Shown here: positions 29,919-38,007 of the stretch, piece after piece
How the letters are laid out: every line of letters starts with the position of its first letter
Numbering within the stretch: the first letter of the stretch is position 1
Position numbers and translations under genes: made by a program
IMG/VR virus record: IMGVR_UViG_3300006793_004190
Location: 1 to 46,895 of that record
DNA from: a virus
Strand: one strand, 5' to 3'
Length of the DNA: 46,895 bases
The notes under the pieces: generated by a model
Told to the model about the DNA's origin: nothing
Database searches by the model: none
The model's input: only the letters and a program-made list of their open reading frames with translations

Positions 29919-29926
29919 TATTTATA
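29919..29926 (-). promoter_or_regulatory. Late promoter TATAAATA giving a leaderless mRNA
   Basis: Perfect word, gap to the ATG 5 nt; it overlaps the stop region of the ligase-like gene. Confidence 0.75.
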
Positions 29927-30998
29927 AGTTTGGTGTCCAGCGATGTCTTGGCACAAGTTTAATCTTGTCTCTACCCACAACATATCCTTCTCCGCCGCTT
30001 TGTCCTTTTGTCGTTGCTGTTACATCAGCAGGTGCATTATCAAGTTGATCAATAATCTCATTTTTTACTGTCATGATTTGTACAACTAATCCAAGTATGG
30101 CGTTTAAGCCTTTACTATCTCCGGCCATCAATTTTGCTTGTTGACCAGTACTTACTTTACTAGTTTTTAACCAATCGAAAAAACCTTTTTGTAATTGATT
30201 TAGTTTGCCCTGCTTTACCATTTGATTTACATAAGTGTAAATGATGCCGCCTTTGTTGCTAAGTCCCTTTTCAGGTGTTAGCCAGTTGTCAATTAATTGT
30301 GCATTAGACTTGGCATTTTGAATAATGTCTTGTACATGGCTAGTATCTACTTTTGCTTGATGTGGAACATATGTTTGCCCCATTACTACAACTTCATTAG
30401 TGTTTAATCGTTTTGTGTCACCAATACTTGTACCATTTTTGTCACCAAAAGCATCAAAATAACTGTGTGCTGCAATACCAATACTACTGGTACCAACACG
30501 TTGCCCCAGTTCACTATCAGCATTTACTGTATATAATACATTGTTTGGCTCAAACTGATAAGCACCGTCCTTGCCAACATACGGCTTGCTGGGAGAATAT
30601 AATAAATCTCCGTATACAAAGCCACGCATGTCATTTGGTGTATTACGTTGCATGATGTCAAATACATCACCCATATTATTAGCAAAGTCCTGTCTCCAGT
30701 CCTCACCTTTACCAGTACTCATAACAAATGCTTTTAGATCATCACTACTAGTACTTTTGTTTTTACCCCAGCCATTTTTACCAGTTAGTACAAACTGTCC
30801 GTCTGTATCTCTTCCCCAATAGATAGTAGGGTTCCCATCCCATTTGATAGCTACATCATTTGAATCTTGTCCGAGCCTTTGTAATATACTCGCCGCTCGT
30901 AGGGCGCCGGCACTGCCTTCCGCAAACACCAAATCTTCTAGGTGCTGATACTCACGACCTACTTTGGCGGCTTCTGCTAAAAATTGACGGGCTCTCAT
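29922..30998 (-). CDS. Nucleic-acid-ligase-like adenylation protein with capsid-targeting-like N-terminus
   Basis: 358 aa. IKWDGNPTIYWGRD at 51-64 contains KxDG (K52, D54, G55), motif I of covalent nucleotidyltransferases such as DNA and RNA ligases, followed by DGQFVLTGKNGWGK. A second conserved segment is GFVYGDLLYS, a plausible motif IIIa/IV region. Similar proteins occur in marine T4-like phages without assigned function. The N-terminus MRARQFLAEA is nearly a T4 capsid-targeting sequence with LAE-A. Overlaps the next gene by 4 nt. Confidence 0.7.
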   Translation of the reverse strand: MRARQFLAEAAKVGREYQHLEDLVFAEGSAGALRAASILQRLGQDSNDVAIKWDGNPTIYWGRDTDGQFVLTGKNGWGKNKSTSSDDLKAFVMSTGKGEDWRQDFANNMGDVFDIMQRNTPNDMRGFVYGDLLYSPSKPYVGKDGAYQFEPNNVLYTVNADSELGQRVGTSSIGIAAHSYFDAFGDKNGTSIGDTKRLNTNEVVVMGQTYVPHQAKVDTSHVQDIIQNAKSNAQLIDNWLTPEKGLSNKGGIIYTYVNQMVKQGKLNQLQKGFFDWLKTSKVSTGQQAKLMAGDSKGLNAILGLVVQIMTVKNEIIDQLDNAPADVTATTKGQSGGEGYVVGRDKIKLVPRHRWTPNL

Positions 30999-31783
30999 TC
31001 TAGTTCTTTCCAGTTTGGATCACTGCGTAGATCTGCAAGTAGTGCATCGCCTGCTTCTGTACCCAATGCAGCCATAATTTGTTCTACACTGCCAATATCT
31101 TGTCCTGTGGCATTTGGGCCTAATAATACTTGTGCTACTTTATCAATGTTGTCTGTTACTAATCCATTTGGATCTTTTTTACCATTTTCTAAACGCTTAA
31201 ACAAGCCTTGGTATGGCGACCATAATAAATTCTTCTTTTTAGCTAAATTAGCTAGTGCAATCTGTTTGTTTACACCTTTCCACTTACTACCTTGTGGAAT
31301 ACTGTGTGTATGAAACTTTGCGGCATTACCAGCATTTGGCACAACCATAATATCTACTTGGTGTGTTTTATCGTCCAATGGTATTTCAACATGCACACTA
31401 GTACCACTTTGTCCTGTATTAAGTCCAGTTAAGTCAAATACTTGACGTAGTTTTTTACGGATTTCAGCATCTTTGGCATCTTCCATATTGAAATGTTGTT
31501 TCAGTTGATCTACGTCTACAATCATATCCAAGTCGCCGCTTACTTTACCTGGCGTAGGTGTAGCACCACTACCAATTGGAATAGCAGTACTTCCAGTTTT
31601 TTGTAGCACACTATTAACAGTTTTCATGATAGCTGGAATTTGACTGTGATCAAAACTCACGCTATCAGGAAAAACATTACCACCTTCTTTAATGTGGAAA
31701 TTTTCCTGTCTTAATCTTTTGATGCGGCTACCACGACGTAGTTTACGTTTACTTGTACCGCCTATAATGTCCCGAACCTTCAC
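30995..31783 (-). CDS. Pol-beta-superfamily nucleotidyltransferase-like protein
   Basis: 262 aa. GSGATPTPGKVSGDLDMIVD at 71-90 gives the GS...DxD signature (D84, D86), and HQVDIMVV supplies a third acid (D144). The N-terminus is very basic (RDIIGGTSKRKLRRGSRIKR) and may bind nucleic acid. It pairs with the KxDG protein downstream by a 4-nt overlap. Nucleotidyl addition to RNA, tRNA or protein are all possible. Confidence 0.7.
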   Translation of the reverse strand: MKVRDIIGGTSKRKLRRGSRIKRLRQENFHIKEGGNVFPDSVSFDHSQIPAIMKTVNSVLQKTGSTAIPIGSGATPTPGKVSGDLDMIVDVDQLKQHFNMEDAKDAEIRKKLRQVFDLTGLNTGQSGTSVHVEIPLDDKTHQVDIMVVPNAGNAAKFHTHSIPQGSKWKGVNKQIALANLAKKKNLLWSPYQGLFKRLENGKKDPNGLVTDNIDKVAQVLLGPNATGQDIGSVEQIMAALGTEAGDALLADLRSDPNWKELE

Positions 31784-32016
31784 AGCTTTGATACCCCTCT
31801 TTTAAATTTTCGAGGATCTTTAGTGCGAATTGAATTGATCAAGCGTTTGTTTAAATCTGCCGCTGTTTCAACATCAAATGTTTCATTAATCATTTCAATA
31901 AGGTTAATTGCTGTAACAATTACTTGTTCAGCATTAGCCTCAACTAGTTGCCTTCTATCACGCTTTGGTGACATAGCATTAATTTCTTCTAATATAGATC
32001 TCGTTTTACGTTTCAT
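31780..32016 (-). CDS. Small helical protein (78 aa)
   Basis: MKRKTRSILEEINAMSPKRD... then a helix (AEQVIVTAINLIEMINETF) and a basic end (DPRKFKRGVSKL). Overlaps the nucleotidyltransferase start by 4 nt. TATAAATA lies 8 nt before the ATG with no SD, so the leader is at most a few nt. Confidence 0.6.
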   Translation of the reverse strand: MKRKTRSILEEINAMSPKRDRRQLVEANAEQVIVTAINLIEMINETFDVETAADLNKRLINSIRTKDPRKFKRGVSKL

Positions 32017-32024
32017 ATCACTAC

Positions 32025-32036
32025 TATTTATAAATA
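32025..32036. promoter_or_regulatory. Two overlapping opposed late promoters
   Basis: TATAAATA occurs on the minus strand (32032-32025) and on the plus strand (32029-32036), sharing four bases. The minus copy serves 32016-29922; the plus copy would transcribe the 21-aa frame and the structured gap beyond it. Confidence 0.55.
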
Positions 32037-32050
32037 TTGTTGTTAAACCA

Positions 32051-32116
32051 ATGATGGATAGTACTTATGGCAACTTTGCATTTCCTGATAGTGAACTTAG
32101 GATCCATAGGCAATAA
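32051..32116 (+). CDS. Possible 21-aa plus-strand peptide
   Basis: Starts with two adjacent ATG codons 14 nt after a perfect plus-strand TATAAATA; the product contains STYGNFAFPDSEL and ends RIHRQ. No SD is visible. The only support is the promoter position and an open frame, so it may instead be the 5' part of a non-coding transcript. Confidence 0.3.
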   Translation: MMDSTYGNFAFPDSELRIHRQ

Positions 32117-32212
32117 GAATTATTACCAACTATGGGATGCGGGCAACATTCAGGCCTATATCTTCGCCCGTTGTTCGTACATCATATTTAGATACACATA
32201 AGGTCAACGGCA
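32090..32212 (+). other. Structured gap after the plus-strand promoter
   Basis: TCCATAG/CTATGGGA with inner AATAA/TTATT, followed by CGGGC/GCCCG. It converges with the 3' end of the radical SAM gene. Could be a small RNA or a read-through 3' region. Confidence 0.3.
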
Positions 32213-33358
32213 TCATTGGTTTAACACCTTAATTAAATTATACATTTCAGGATTAACACTTTCAAAAGTGCAACCATGATATGTGTCGATAATGCTTGTA
32301 GATTGTAAGAACGATCCAAACATTTGTTTTGCTTCTACTGTAGACATTAATTCTGCATTATACATTGTCCCTACTTTAAGTTTGTCGGCTTTGATTTGCC
32401 ATTTTTTTCTTATCTCTGATGGTATTTGGTATACTGACAAATACTGTGGTCCCGACAGGAATTGCCATGTCCAAGAACGCAGTTGTAAATTTTCTTTATA
32501 ATCATATAGTTCTTGTATACGGTTAACATTTAACAGGCTAATAACACTGTGTATTCTAATTTTGTCTTTTCCAAAATATGAAATAAACTTTTGTATATTA
32601 CTATCAATAGTATTCCAGTCTATGCCATGTCTAGTTACTGTTGCTAAGTCACCAATAGAATCGATACTAAAATCAATGCATAGGTCTTTAGCTCTAGATA
32701 ATATATCCAGTACTTTATCCTTTGGAAAAATACTTCCATTGGTGTTAAATCCTAATGTAATATTTTCAATGCCTGCTTGACTATCAAGAAGTTCAAGTAA
32801 CGGTAATAAATTCTTACTATAAAAAGGCTCACCGCCCACTATGTTTATTGCATTTATATGACTTAGATCAGTATTATTAAGCACACGCATAATGTCATTA
32901 TGATTAGTAGGATTGAGTTTTTCTTGGTTATATCGATCACCATAATGACGTTCTAGTTTGTCTAGTTTTTTTAATACATCTGTTGCACTGGCCCACTTAG
33001 AGCTTTGTGATGGTTGACACATTCTACACATCATATTACAAGTTGTATCCAATGCTATTTCTAAGTCTTCAATAACATACGGAGTGTTAACAGGCTTTTC
33101 GTTTGACCACATTCGTTTACTGTGTCCGCCTGTATTTTCTACACGCCAGCAATTATTACATGCTTCATTGTCGCCAGTTTTTATATCTTCTCTGAGCGTT
33201 TTCCAATAATTCGAGTTTAATATTCCATCCAGTGATTCTATGTTTGATAAATTAAATTCTACTTCTTCGTTATGAACAGAGATATGGCAACAAGGCACAA
33301 CATTTCCAGATTTATTCACTTGTGCAAGATGATTGAATGTATGATTACAGGTTTTCAT
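32213..33358 (-). CDS. Radical SAM protein with N-terminal auxiliary Cys cluster
   Basis: 381 aa. C107-NMM-C111-RM-C114 is the CxxxCxxC site for the SAM-binding 4Fe-4S cluster, and VGGEPF is the SAM-contact GGE motif; later TLGFNTNGS and CIDFSIDS match radical-SAM barrel strands. N-terminal Cys residues C4, C23, C24, C67 and C70 look like a SPASM/twitch-type auxiliary cluster moved to the N-terminus. Such proteins recur in marine phages with unknown substrate. It shares one base with the helicase gene. Confidence 0.85.
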   Translation of the reverse strand: MKTCNHTFNHLAQVNKSGNVVPCCHISVHNEEVEFNLSNIESLDGILNSNYWKTLREDIKTGDNEACNNCWRVENTGGHSKRMWSNEKPVNTPYVIEDLEIALDTTCNMMCRMCQPSQSSKWASATDVLKKLDKLERHYGDRYNQEKLNPTNHNDIMRVLNNTDLSHINAINIVGGEPFYSKNLLPLLELLDSQAGIENITLGFNTNGSIFPKDKVLDILSRAKDLCIDFSIDSIGDLATVTRHGIDWNTIDSNIQKFISYFGKDKIRIHSVISLLNVNRIQELYDYKENLQLRSWTWQFLSGPQYLSVYQIPSEIRKKWQIKADKLKVGTMYNAELMSTVEAKQMFGSFLQSTSIIDTYHGCTFESVNPEMYNLIKVLNQ

Positions 33359-34743
33359 TATTCTCTTCTTTTAAGTAAACTTTGTAATCGCTCAGCATTA
33401 TTAACTGCTTGTGTTGTGGGCTGTGCACTATCTTGACCTGCTGGACTAACTGTTGCTTTATTTTTCAAGCTCTGATAAATGCTTGCTACTTGTCCATCTT
33501 CACCTTGTTCATCTTCATCTAAATCTGTAATACGTAGTGTTTCCATGTTATAGCCCAAGTCTAGTTTACTGCCAACACCACTACTACTACGTGTTTTCAT
33601 AAACTGGATCTGTACTCTACCACGCTCACGCATTGCACGGCTACTAAAAATACCAATCAAGTTATCTGCTGTATTAATCTTACTAATACCACCTGCAATG
33701 TGACTGTGATCAAACTCTACTTCATCAACAGCACCACGATTTAACTGTGAGGCTGTAACAAACAATATGTTAAGCTCAATAGCCAAGTTACGTAGTTCTT
33801 CACTTACATACTTGTCTTTAATAAACTGGTCGCTTGGATTAACTTTAACACTAACAGGCATCATAAGATCCAAATAGTCTACAAATAATGCATCAATCTT
33901 AATGTCGTTTTGTATTTGATATTCTTTAATATATGCCTTGATGTCATTGATAGTTGCGCCGTTAGGCATCTGTATCATTTGTAGTATGCCTGCTTTTTTG
34001 CTAGACATTTTAACTTTAAGTGCTGTATCATCAGCATTACGCATAACATCTTTAGTACTTTGGTTTGTAAGCATAGCATCAATACGCATACTACATAGTT
34101 CTTCACTAAGCTCTAAACTAACATACACTACGTTCTTGCCAGCCAAACTCCAGTTGAGTGCCATGTTTTGCATAAACAAACTCTTACCACTACCACTACC
34201 ACCAGCAAAGATGTTTAGTTCTCCTGGATTAAATCCACCATACAATACTTTATCAAGGCTTTCCCAACCAGTACTGTTTTGTCCACGATTGTCTTTAATT
34301 GCTTGTATACGTCCTGCTGGATCGTCCCAGTAGTTAAGCCCAAAGTCTTTTGCTAGTCCAATACCAACAGCATCTTTAATCAGTTGCTCAACACTTCCGT
34401 ACTCATGCCGTTCTAATTTATCAGCACTTTCCAAGATAGCACCTTCAAGTGCCTTGTGTCTACAAAACTTTTCGTATTCATCCATAAACCATTTTTTATG
34501 GTCATCAGTAATCTTATCTCTGACATTGTCAAATTCAATTCTTACTTTGGCTTTAATTTGTTCATGTGTTGGCAAATCACCATAACCATCAACATGTTCT
34601 TGTATAAAGTCCATAACAGGCTGATACTTACGTACAAAGTATTTGCTATTTGTAATCGCATTACAGCGCACAAACAAATCTTTGTCAGCAAGTAAAAACT
34701 CTAGATATAACTTTTGTAAATCTTCTGTGTACTCTTCACTCAT
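33358..34743 (-). CDS. Replicative DNA helicase, DnaB/T4 gp41-like
   Basis: 461 aa RecA-fold helicase. Walker A GGSGSGKS at 181-188, followed by VVYVSLELSEE; Walker B IDALFVDYLDLM; SQLNRGAVDE and a C-terminal Arg-finger region (QIQFMKTRSSSGVG). Unwinds the lagging-strand template with the primase encoded just upstream. Acidic disordered C-terminus (DLDEDEQGEDG). Confidence 0.93.
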   Translation of the reverse strand: MSEEYTEDLQKLYLEFLLADKDLFVRCNAITNSKYFVRKYQPVMDFIQEHVDGYGDLPTHEQIKAKVRIEFDNVRDKITDDHKKWFMDEYEKFCRHKALEGAILESADKLERHEYGSVEQLIKDAVGIGLAKDFGLNYWDDPAGRIQAIKDNRGQNSTGWESLDKVLYGGFNPGELNIFAGGSGSGKSLFMQNMALNWSLAGKNVVYVSLELSEELCSMRIDAMLTNQSTKDVMRNADDTALKVKMSSKKAGILQMIQMPNGATINDIKAYIKEYQIQNDIKIDALFVDYLDLMMPVSVKVNPSDQFIKDKYVSEELRNLAIELNILFVTASQLNRGAVDEVEFDHSHIAGGISKINTADNLIGIFSSRAMRERGRVQIQFMKTRSSSGVGSKLDLGYNMETLRITDLDEDEQGEDGQVASIYQSLKNKATVSPAGQDSAQPTTQAVNNAERLQSLLKRRE

Positions 34744-35062
34744 TATTTGTTAACTTCTTCAATATATATTCCTCTCGAGTGTAGATCATTCGCCAGGCGT
34801 CACCCTTGAGTGGTACTTTACCATGCATATCCATAGTTATAGCGTATTCCCAATAACTTGTCAACCAGATAAACTTTCCGCTGTGATCACTACGAGTTGG
34901 CCACCAAGCAAAATGCTTGGTCCAATAATTGTGTAAATTAGTGTACGCACTAATATGTTTCATCTTATCTACTTGTCTCCAAAAATTTTCATCTCTTATA
35001 TTATAATCATCTACAATAGGATTTTGCAAGTAGTTGTATTTTCGTGGTATTTGTCTCGGCAC
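34736..35062 (-). CDS. Hypothetical protein (108 aa), overlapping the primase gene
   Basis: Longest frame starts at GTG 35062, inside the last 56 nt of the primase gene; a later Met34 is the fallback. Trp/Tyr-rich (FWRQVDKMKHISAYTNLHNY, LTSYWEYAITMDMHGKVPLK). Lies between primase and helicase, both of which it overlaps, so a replisome accessory role is possible. Confidence 0.6.
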   Translation of the reverse strand: MPRQIPRKYNYLQNPIVDDYNIRDENFWRQVDKMKHISAYTNLHNYWTKHFAWWPTRSDHSGKFIWLTSYWEYAITMDMHGKVPLKGDAWRMIYTREEYILKKLTNNE

Positions 35063-36026
35063 TATCTAATATACTCCTCACTGTGAATAATCTACCATAT
35101 TTTAATGCCGCATCTGCGGCGTCTTTGCATCCTTCCCAAGGAGGAAAACTAACACTCCATCCTCTGCGAATAGCTGCATTTACTAAGTCCATGCCTGCAC
35201 TATCTGCATCAGGCACAACTATAACTTTCTTTTTTAAATCGTCAATAATGTCACACTGCACATTACTAGGAGTATTACCCCCAACACTGACACCATTTAT
35301 TAACAATGCGTCCATTTGCCCCTCTGTAACGATCGTATACTTATGTTTACGTTGTGTGTCCAATCCATATATAAAGTTTTTAGGCATCTGATGATAGTAT
35401 TTTGGTGTAGCTTTATCTGGAGGTGTGCCCACCCAACGAGCAGTATACCCAACTACCTTATTTTTATAATAAAACGGCAGTATGATACGATTCTTAAAAT
35501 GGCTTTCTGGTGTCCAACGCCATTCACTATAAAAACTCATACCACGATCTTCAACGTATTGTACTGCTTTCACAAAACTTTCCAGTTGTCCTGGATTAAG
35601 ATGGTGTGTTTGTACATTTTTAAATGTATTTGAATTTTTGGGCAACTTCATACCCAGCCAATTAACTTTAGTTTTATGCTTAACTTCACTTGCTTTTATA
35701 AACTGTTGTGCTACTTGGTCTTTTTCATTCTCTTTAAGTAGCTCAAAGTTAACACGCTGTACTTGTGCAGGATCTGCACCAAATGCAACTAACAAATCGT
35801 TTAGTGTTTTGTTGATACGTTTACCAGGGCTCCAGCCTGTTGTGTAACCACAGTTAAAACAGTTGTATCGTACACGGTCTATATCAAATTCCAAACCGCC
35901 ACGGCCACGAGTATCTCTACCGTGTCCACGAGTGTTACACATTGGACAATTACCACTTATCCATCCACTTGGGGACTGTTTCCAGCCACCAGGAATACTC
36001 TGGCGTACAAAATCTAAAACTATCAT
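35007..36026 (-). CDS. DNA primase, T4 gp61-like
   Basis: 339 aa. N-terminal zinc finger C27-PM-C30 ... C56-FN-C59 (CPMCNTRGHG, YNCFNCGYTTGW). A Toprim domain follows with the catalytic Glu in IVTEGQMDALL and the DxD-type VVPDADSAGMD. Makes RNA primers with the gp41-like helicase encoded downstream. Confidence 0.92.
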   Translation of the reverse strand: MIVLDFVRQSIPGGWKQSPSGWISGNCPMCNTRGHGRDTRGRGGLEFDIDRVRYNCFNCGYTTGWSPGKRINKTLNDLLVAFGADPAQVQRVNFELLKENEKDQVAQQFIKASEVKHKTKVNWLGMKLPKNSNTFKNVQTHHLNPGQLESFVKAVQYVEDRGMSFYSEWRWTPESHFKNRIILPFYYKNKVVGYTARWVGTPPDKATPKYYHQMPKNFIYGLDTQRKHKYTIVTEGQMDALLINGVSVGGNTPSNVQCDIIDDLKKKVIVVPDADSAGMDLVNAAIRRGWSVSFPPWEGCKDAADAALKYGRLFTVRSILDSAETNTTKIQLLAKSYCR

Positions 36027-36035
36027 ATATACAGT

Positions 36036-36827
36036 TTAACTTCTAAATAGCACTTTGTCAAGTGTTCCTTGGTTTCCTGCGTCTGCTTCGTACTTAAAAC
36101 GTACCCACATAAACATTCCGTCAAAGGTAAAAGGTTCTAGTCCACTTGCATTGTCAAATGTCCAGTAATCTTCTGCATCACCTGCATTTAACTGAATGGT
36201 AAACCAATCACTTGATGCTGTTGGATTTAATTCTAGTGATCCTTCTGCATAAAATTTACCACTAAAGTTTGTGGTATACGCTACAGCGGTATTTGTACCA
36301 TCACTATTCTTGTTTTGTGCTGTGCCAGTAAATGCGTCACTATATGCAGGCGATCCTGAAAAGCTATCATCTTCTTGACTTGATTTGATTTGGCTACTAG
36401 GGTTGGCTTTTACTTCTAGCACATATGTTAAACGTGCATTTTGATCACTGTATAATCCAAAAACTAGTGCATCTTGATTTGTATAAGTAATAGTAACATC
36501 ATACAAAGCAGGAGACAATTTACCAAGATCGGACTCAGTTAACCGCAGTAGTACACTACCTGTATCAGGATCAACCTTAATAAGATTTTTAATAATTACA
36601 GACGACTTAGTTGTTCTGTCAACTATAGTAGCTTTAAATGTTTTGTCAGTTAAACTGACAGGTTTACGGCTGTTATCAATTACAAAGAACTCAAAGTCGT
36701 TGTTGACACCCTCATATGCTATAAGTGGCTTATGATTTTGTGCACCGTAATAAGTTGTACCTCTACGATTAGGTATAACAATTTCACTTCGTTGGTTGTA
36801 ACTGTATGCTTTACTCTGATAATTCAT
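36036..36827 (-). CDS. Virion/baseplate protein, BppU-like N-terminus (263 aa)
   Basis: The N-terminal half (IAYEGVNNDFEFFVIDNSRK, TFKATIVDRTTKSSVIIKNL, TGSVLLRLTESDLGKLSPAL) reads as an immunoglobulin-like domain of baseplate or fibre-holder proteins. The C-terminal half is beta-rich with a carbohydrate-binding flavour (FYAEGSLELNPTASSDWFTI). Late promoter TATAAATA and GGAGA SD precede it. Confidence 0.75.
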   Translation of the reverse strand: MNYQSKAYSYNQRSEIVIPNRRGTTYYGAQNHKPLIAYEGVNNDFEFFVIDNSRKPVSLTDKTFKATIVDRTTKSSVIIKNLIKVDPDTGSVLLRLTESDLGKLSPALYDVTITYTNQDALVFGLYSDQNARLTYVLEVKANPSSQIKSSQEDDSFSGSPAYSDAFTGTAQNKNSDGTNTAVAYTTNFSGKFYAEGSLELNPTASSDWFTIQLNAGDAEDYWTFDNASGLEPFTFDGMFMWVRFKYEADAGNQGTLDKVLFRS

Positions 36828-36844
36828 GTTTCGGTCTCCATGAC

Positions 36845-36852
36845 TATTTATA
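36845..36852 (-). promoter_or_regulatory. Late promoter TATAAATA
   Basis: Perfect word 17 nt before the ATG at 36827; the leader carries GGAGA. Confidence 0.7.
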
Positions 36853-36871
36853 GTGATAAGTAATATTTAAT

Positions 36872-37255
36872 ATGACACATATACCACAAAAATATCAAAA
36901 ACTCTTAGAAAACTTTCCTTTTCTGACATTAGTTTCGTACGGCGGTAACGAGTACGTTGGTATCATGCAAAATCAAGATCATCAAATGGCTAGCATGTAT
37001 TGTTTTGATAATATCAAAAACGATCATGACAAAGCTGAATTTATTGAACTTGGTGAAGAATGGTGGTGGGGAACAAATAGAATGATCCCTATCAACATTA
37101 TCTTCAAAACCAGATGGGAGAAATACAGACCCACCATGGTTATTTTTAGTCTTAAGGACTTTAATGTAGTGCATGGCCCAACAATTAGCCTAAGTAACAT
37201 TTGCCAGAAAAGAATAAAAAGACGAAACATACAGCTAGTACGTAAAGTTAACTAG
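36872..37255 (+). CDS. Hypothetical plus-strand protein (127 aa)
   Basis: One of very few plus-strand genes. MTHIPQKYQKLLENFPFLTL..., with GEEWWWGTNRMIPINIIFKT and a basic C-terminus (KRIKRRNIQLVRKVN). Good codon pattern and a TAATATTTAATATG start region without a strong SD. Its stop overlaps the stop of the 2OG oxygenase gene. It resembles unnamed marine-phage proteins. Confidence 0.65.
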   Translation: MTHIPQKYQKLLENFPFLTLVSYGGNEYVGIMQNQDHQMASMYCFDNIKNDHDKAEFIELGEEWWWGTNRMIPINIIFKTRWEKYRPTMVIFSLKDFNVVHGPTISLSNICQKRIKRRNIQLVRKVN

Positions 37256-38003
37256 TTCGTAGTATCGCATTCTTTTGCGGATCTATTGTTCTGAGTCTTC
37301 TTGCCGTTGTTTTTTCAGCCGCATGTAATAACAAACCACGCCTAATTTCATTACTGTGATTTGGCATTGTACTGTGCATAACTTTTGGATGCCAGCATAC
37401 AAAGCTACCTTTCGGTCCTTGGTGCTGTTTATAATTGTCCATAAAGAATAAATCAAACACACTTTTATCAGCATACATATTTTGATAATAATCATAAATG
37501 TATTTGTGAGAGCCAGGAACATATCCTGTTGCTCCGTTAGTTTCATCAAAATCACACAGCATTACCATAAACTGCAATCCCAATAAACCTTCTGTATACT
37601 TAAACTCTTTAAATCTATATGGTGTATCAATATGTGGACGTACAAAATTCATACCAGGATGTAGAACAATAAAGTCACACATATACCATTCCCAATTACC
37701 AGCACCAAATGCCGCATCAGCACACCTTCCCAAGTCTGGTTTAATAATGTTATCAATGAAATGGTTACCTTTTGGTTCATCAGTCCAGTAGTATGCCCAG
37801 TCAACTTCTGCAATCTCTTCTGGTTTCATATCTTTGATAGTTTCCCATCCATACCATTTCATATCTTTGGCGTGTCCACGCTCAGGTGGGTAGTTTTCTT
37901 CTGCCCACTGATTTAGTTCCTCAATACACTTGGGGTCAAATCTCGCCTCCCACTTTGTAAAACCAATGTCATTGATTTCTTGTACAAATTTCTCTTCGTC
38001 CAT
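37248..38003 (-). CDS. 2-oxoglutarate/Fe(II) dioxygenase, PhyH-like
   Basis: 251 aa. The metal triad is H124-x-D126 (RPHIDTPYRF) and H210 (KVMHSTMPN), with R221/R222 placed to bind 2-oxoglutarate. Surrounding segments GATGYVPGSHKY and GSFVCWHPKVMH are PhyH/PHYHD-like. Phages from the sea often carry such oxygenases; the substrate (nucleic acid, lipid or small molecule) cannot be read from sequence. Confidence 0.85.
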   Translation of the reverse strand: MDEEKFVQEINDIGFTKWEARFDPKCIEELNQWAEENYPPERGHAKDMKWYGWETIKDMKPEEIAEVDWAYYWTDEPKGNHFIDNIIKPDLGRCADAAFGAGNWEWYMCDFIVLHPGMNFVRPHIDTPYRFKEFKYTEGLLGLQFMVMLCDFDETNGATGYVPGSHKYIYDYYQNMYADKSVFDLFFMDNYKQHQGPKGSFVCWHPKVMHSTMPNHSNEIRRGLLLHAAEKTTARRLRTIDPQKNAILRTS

Positions 38004-38007
38004 CTTA

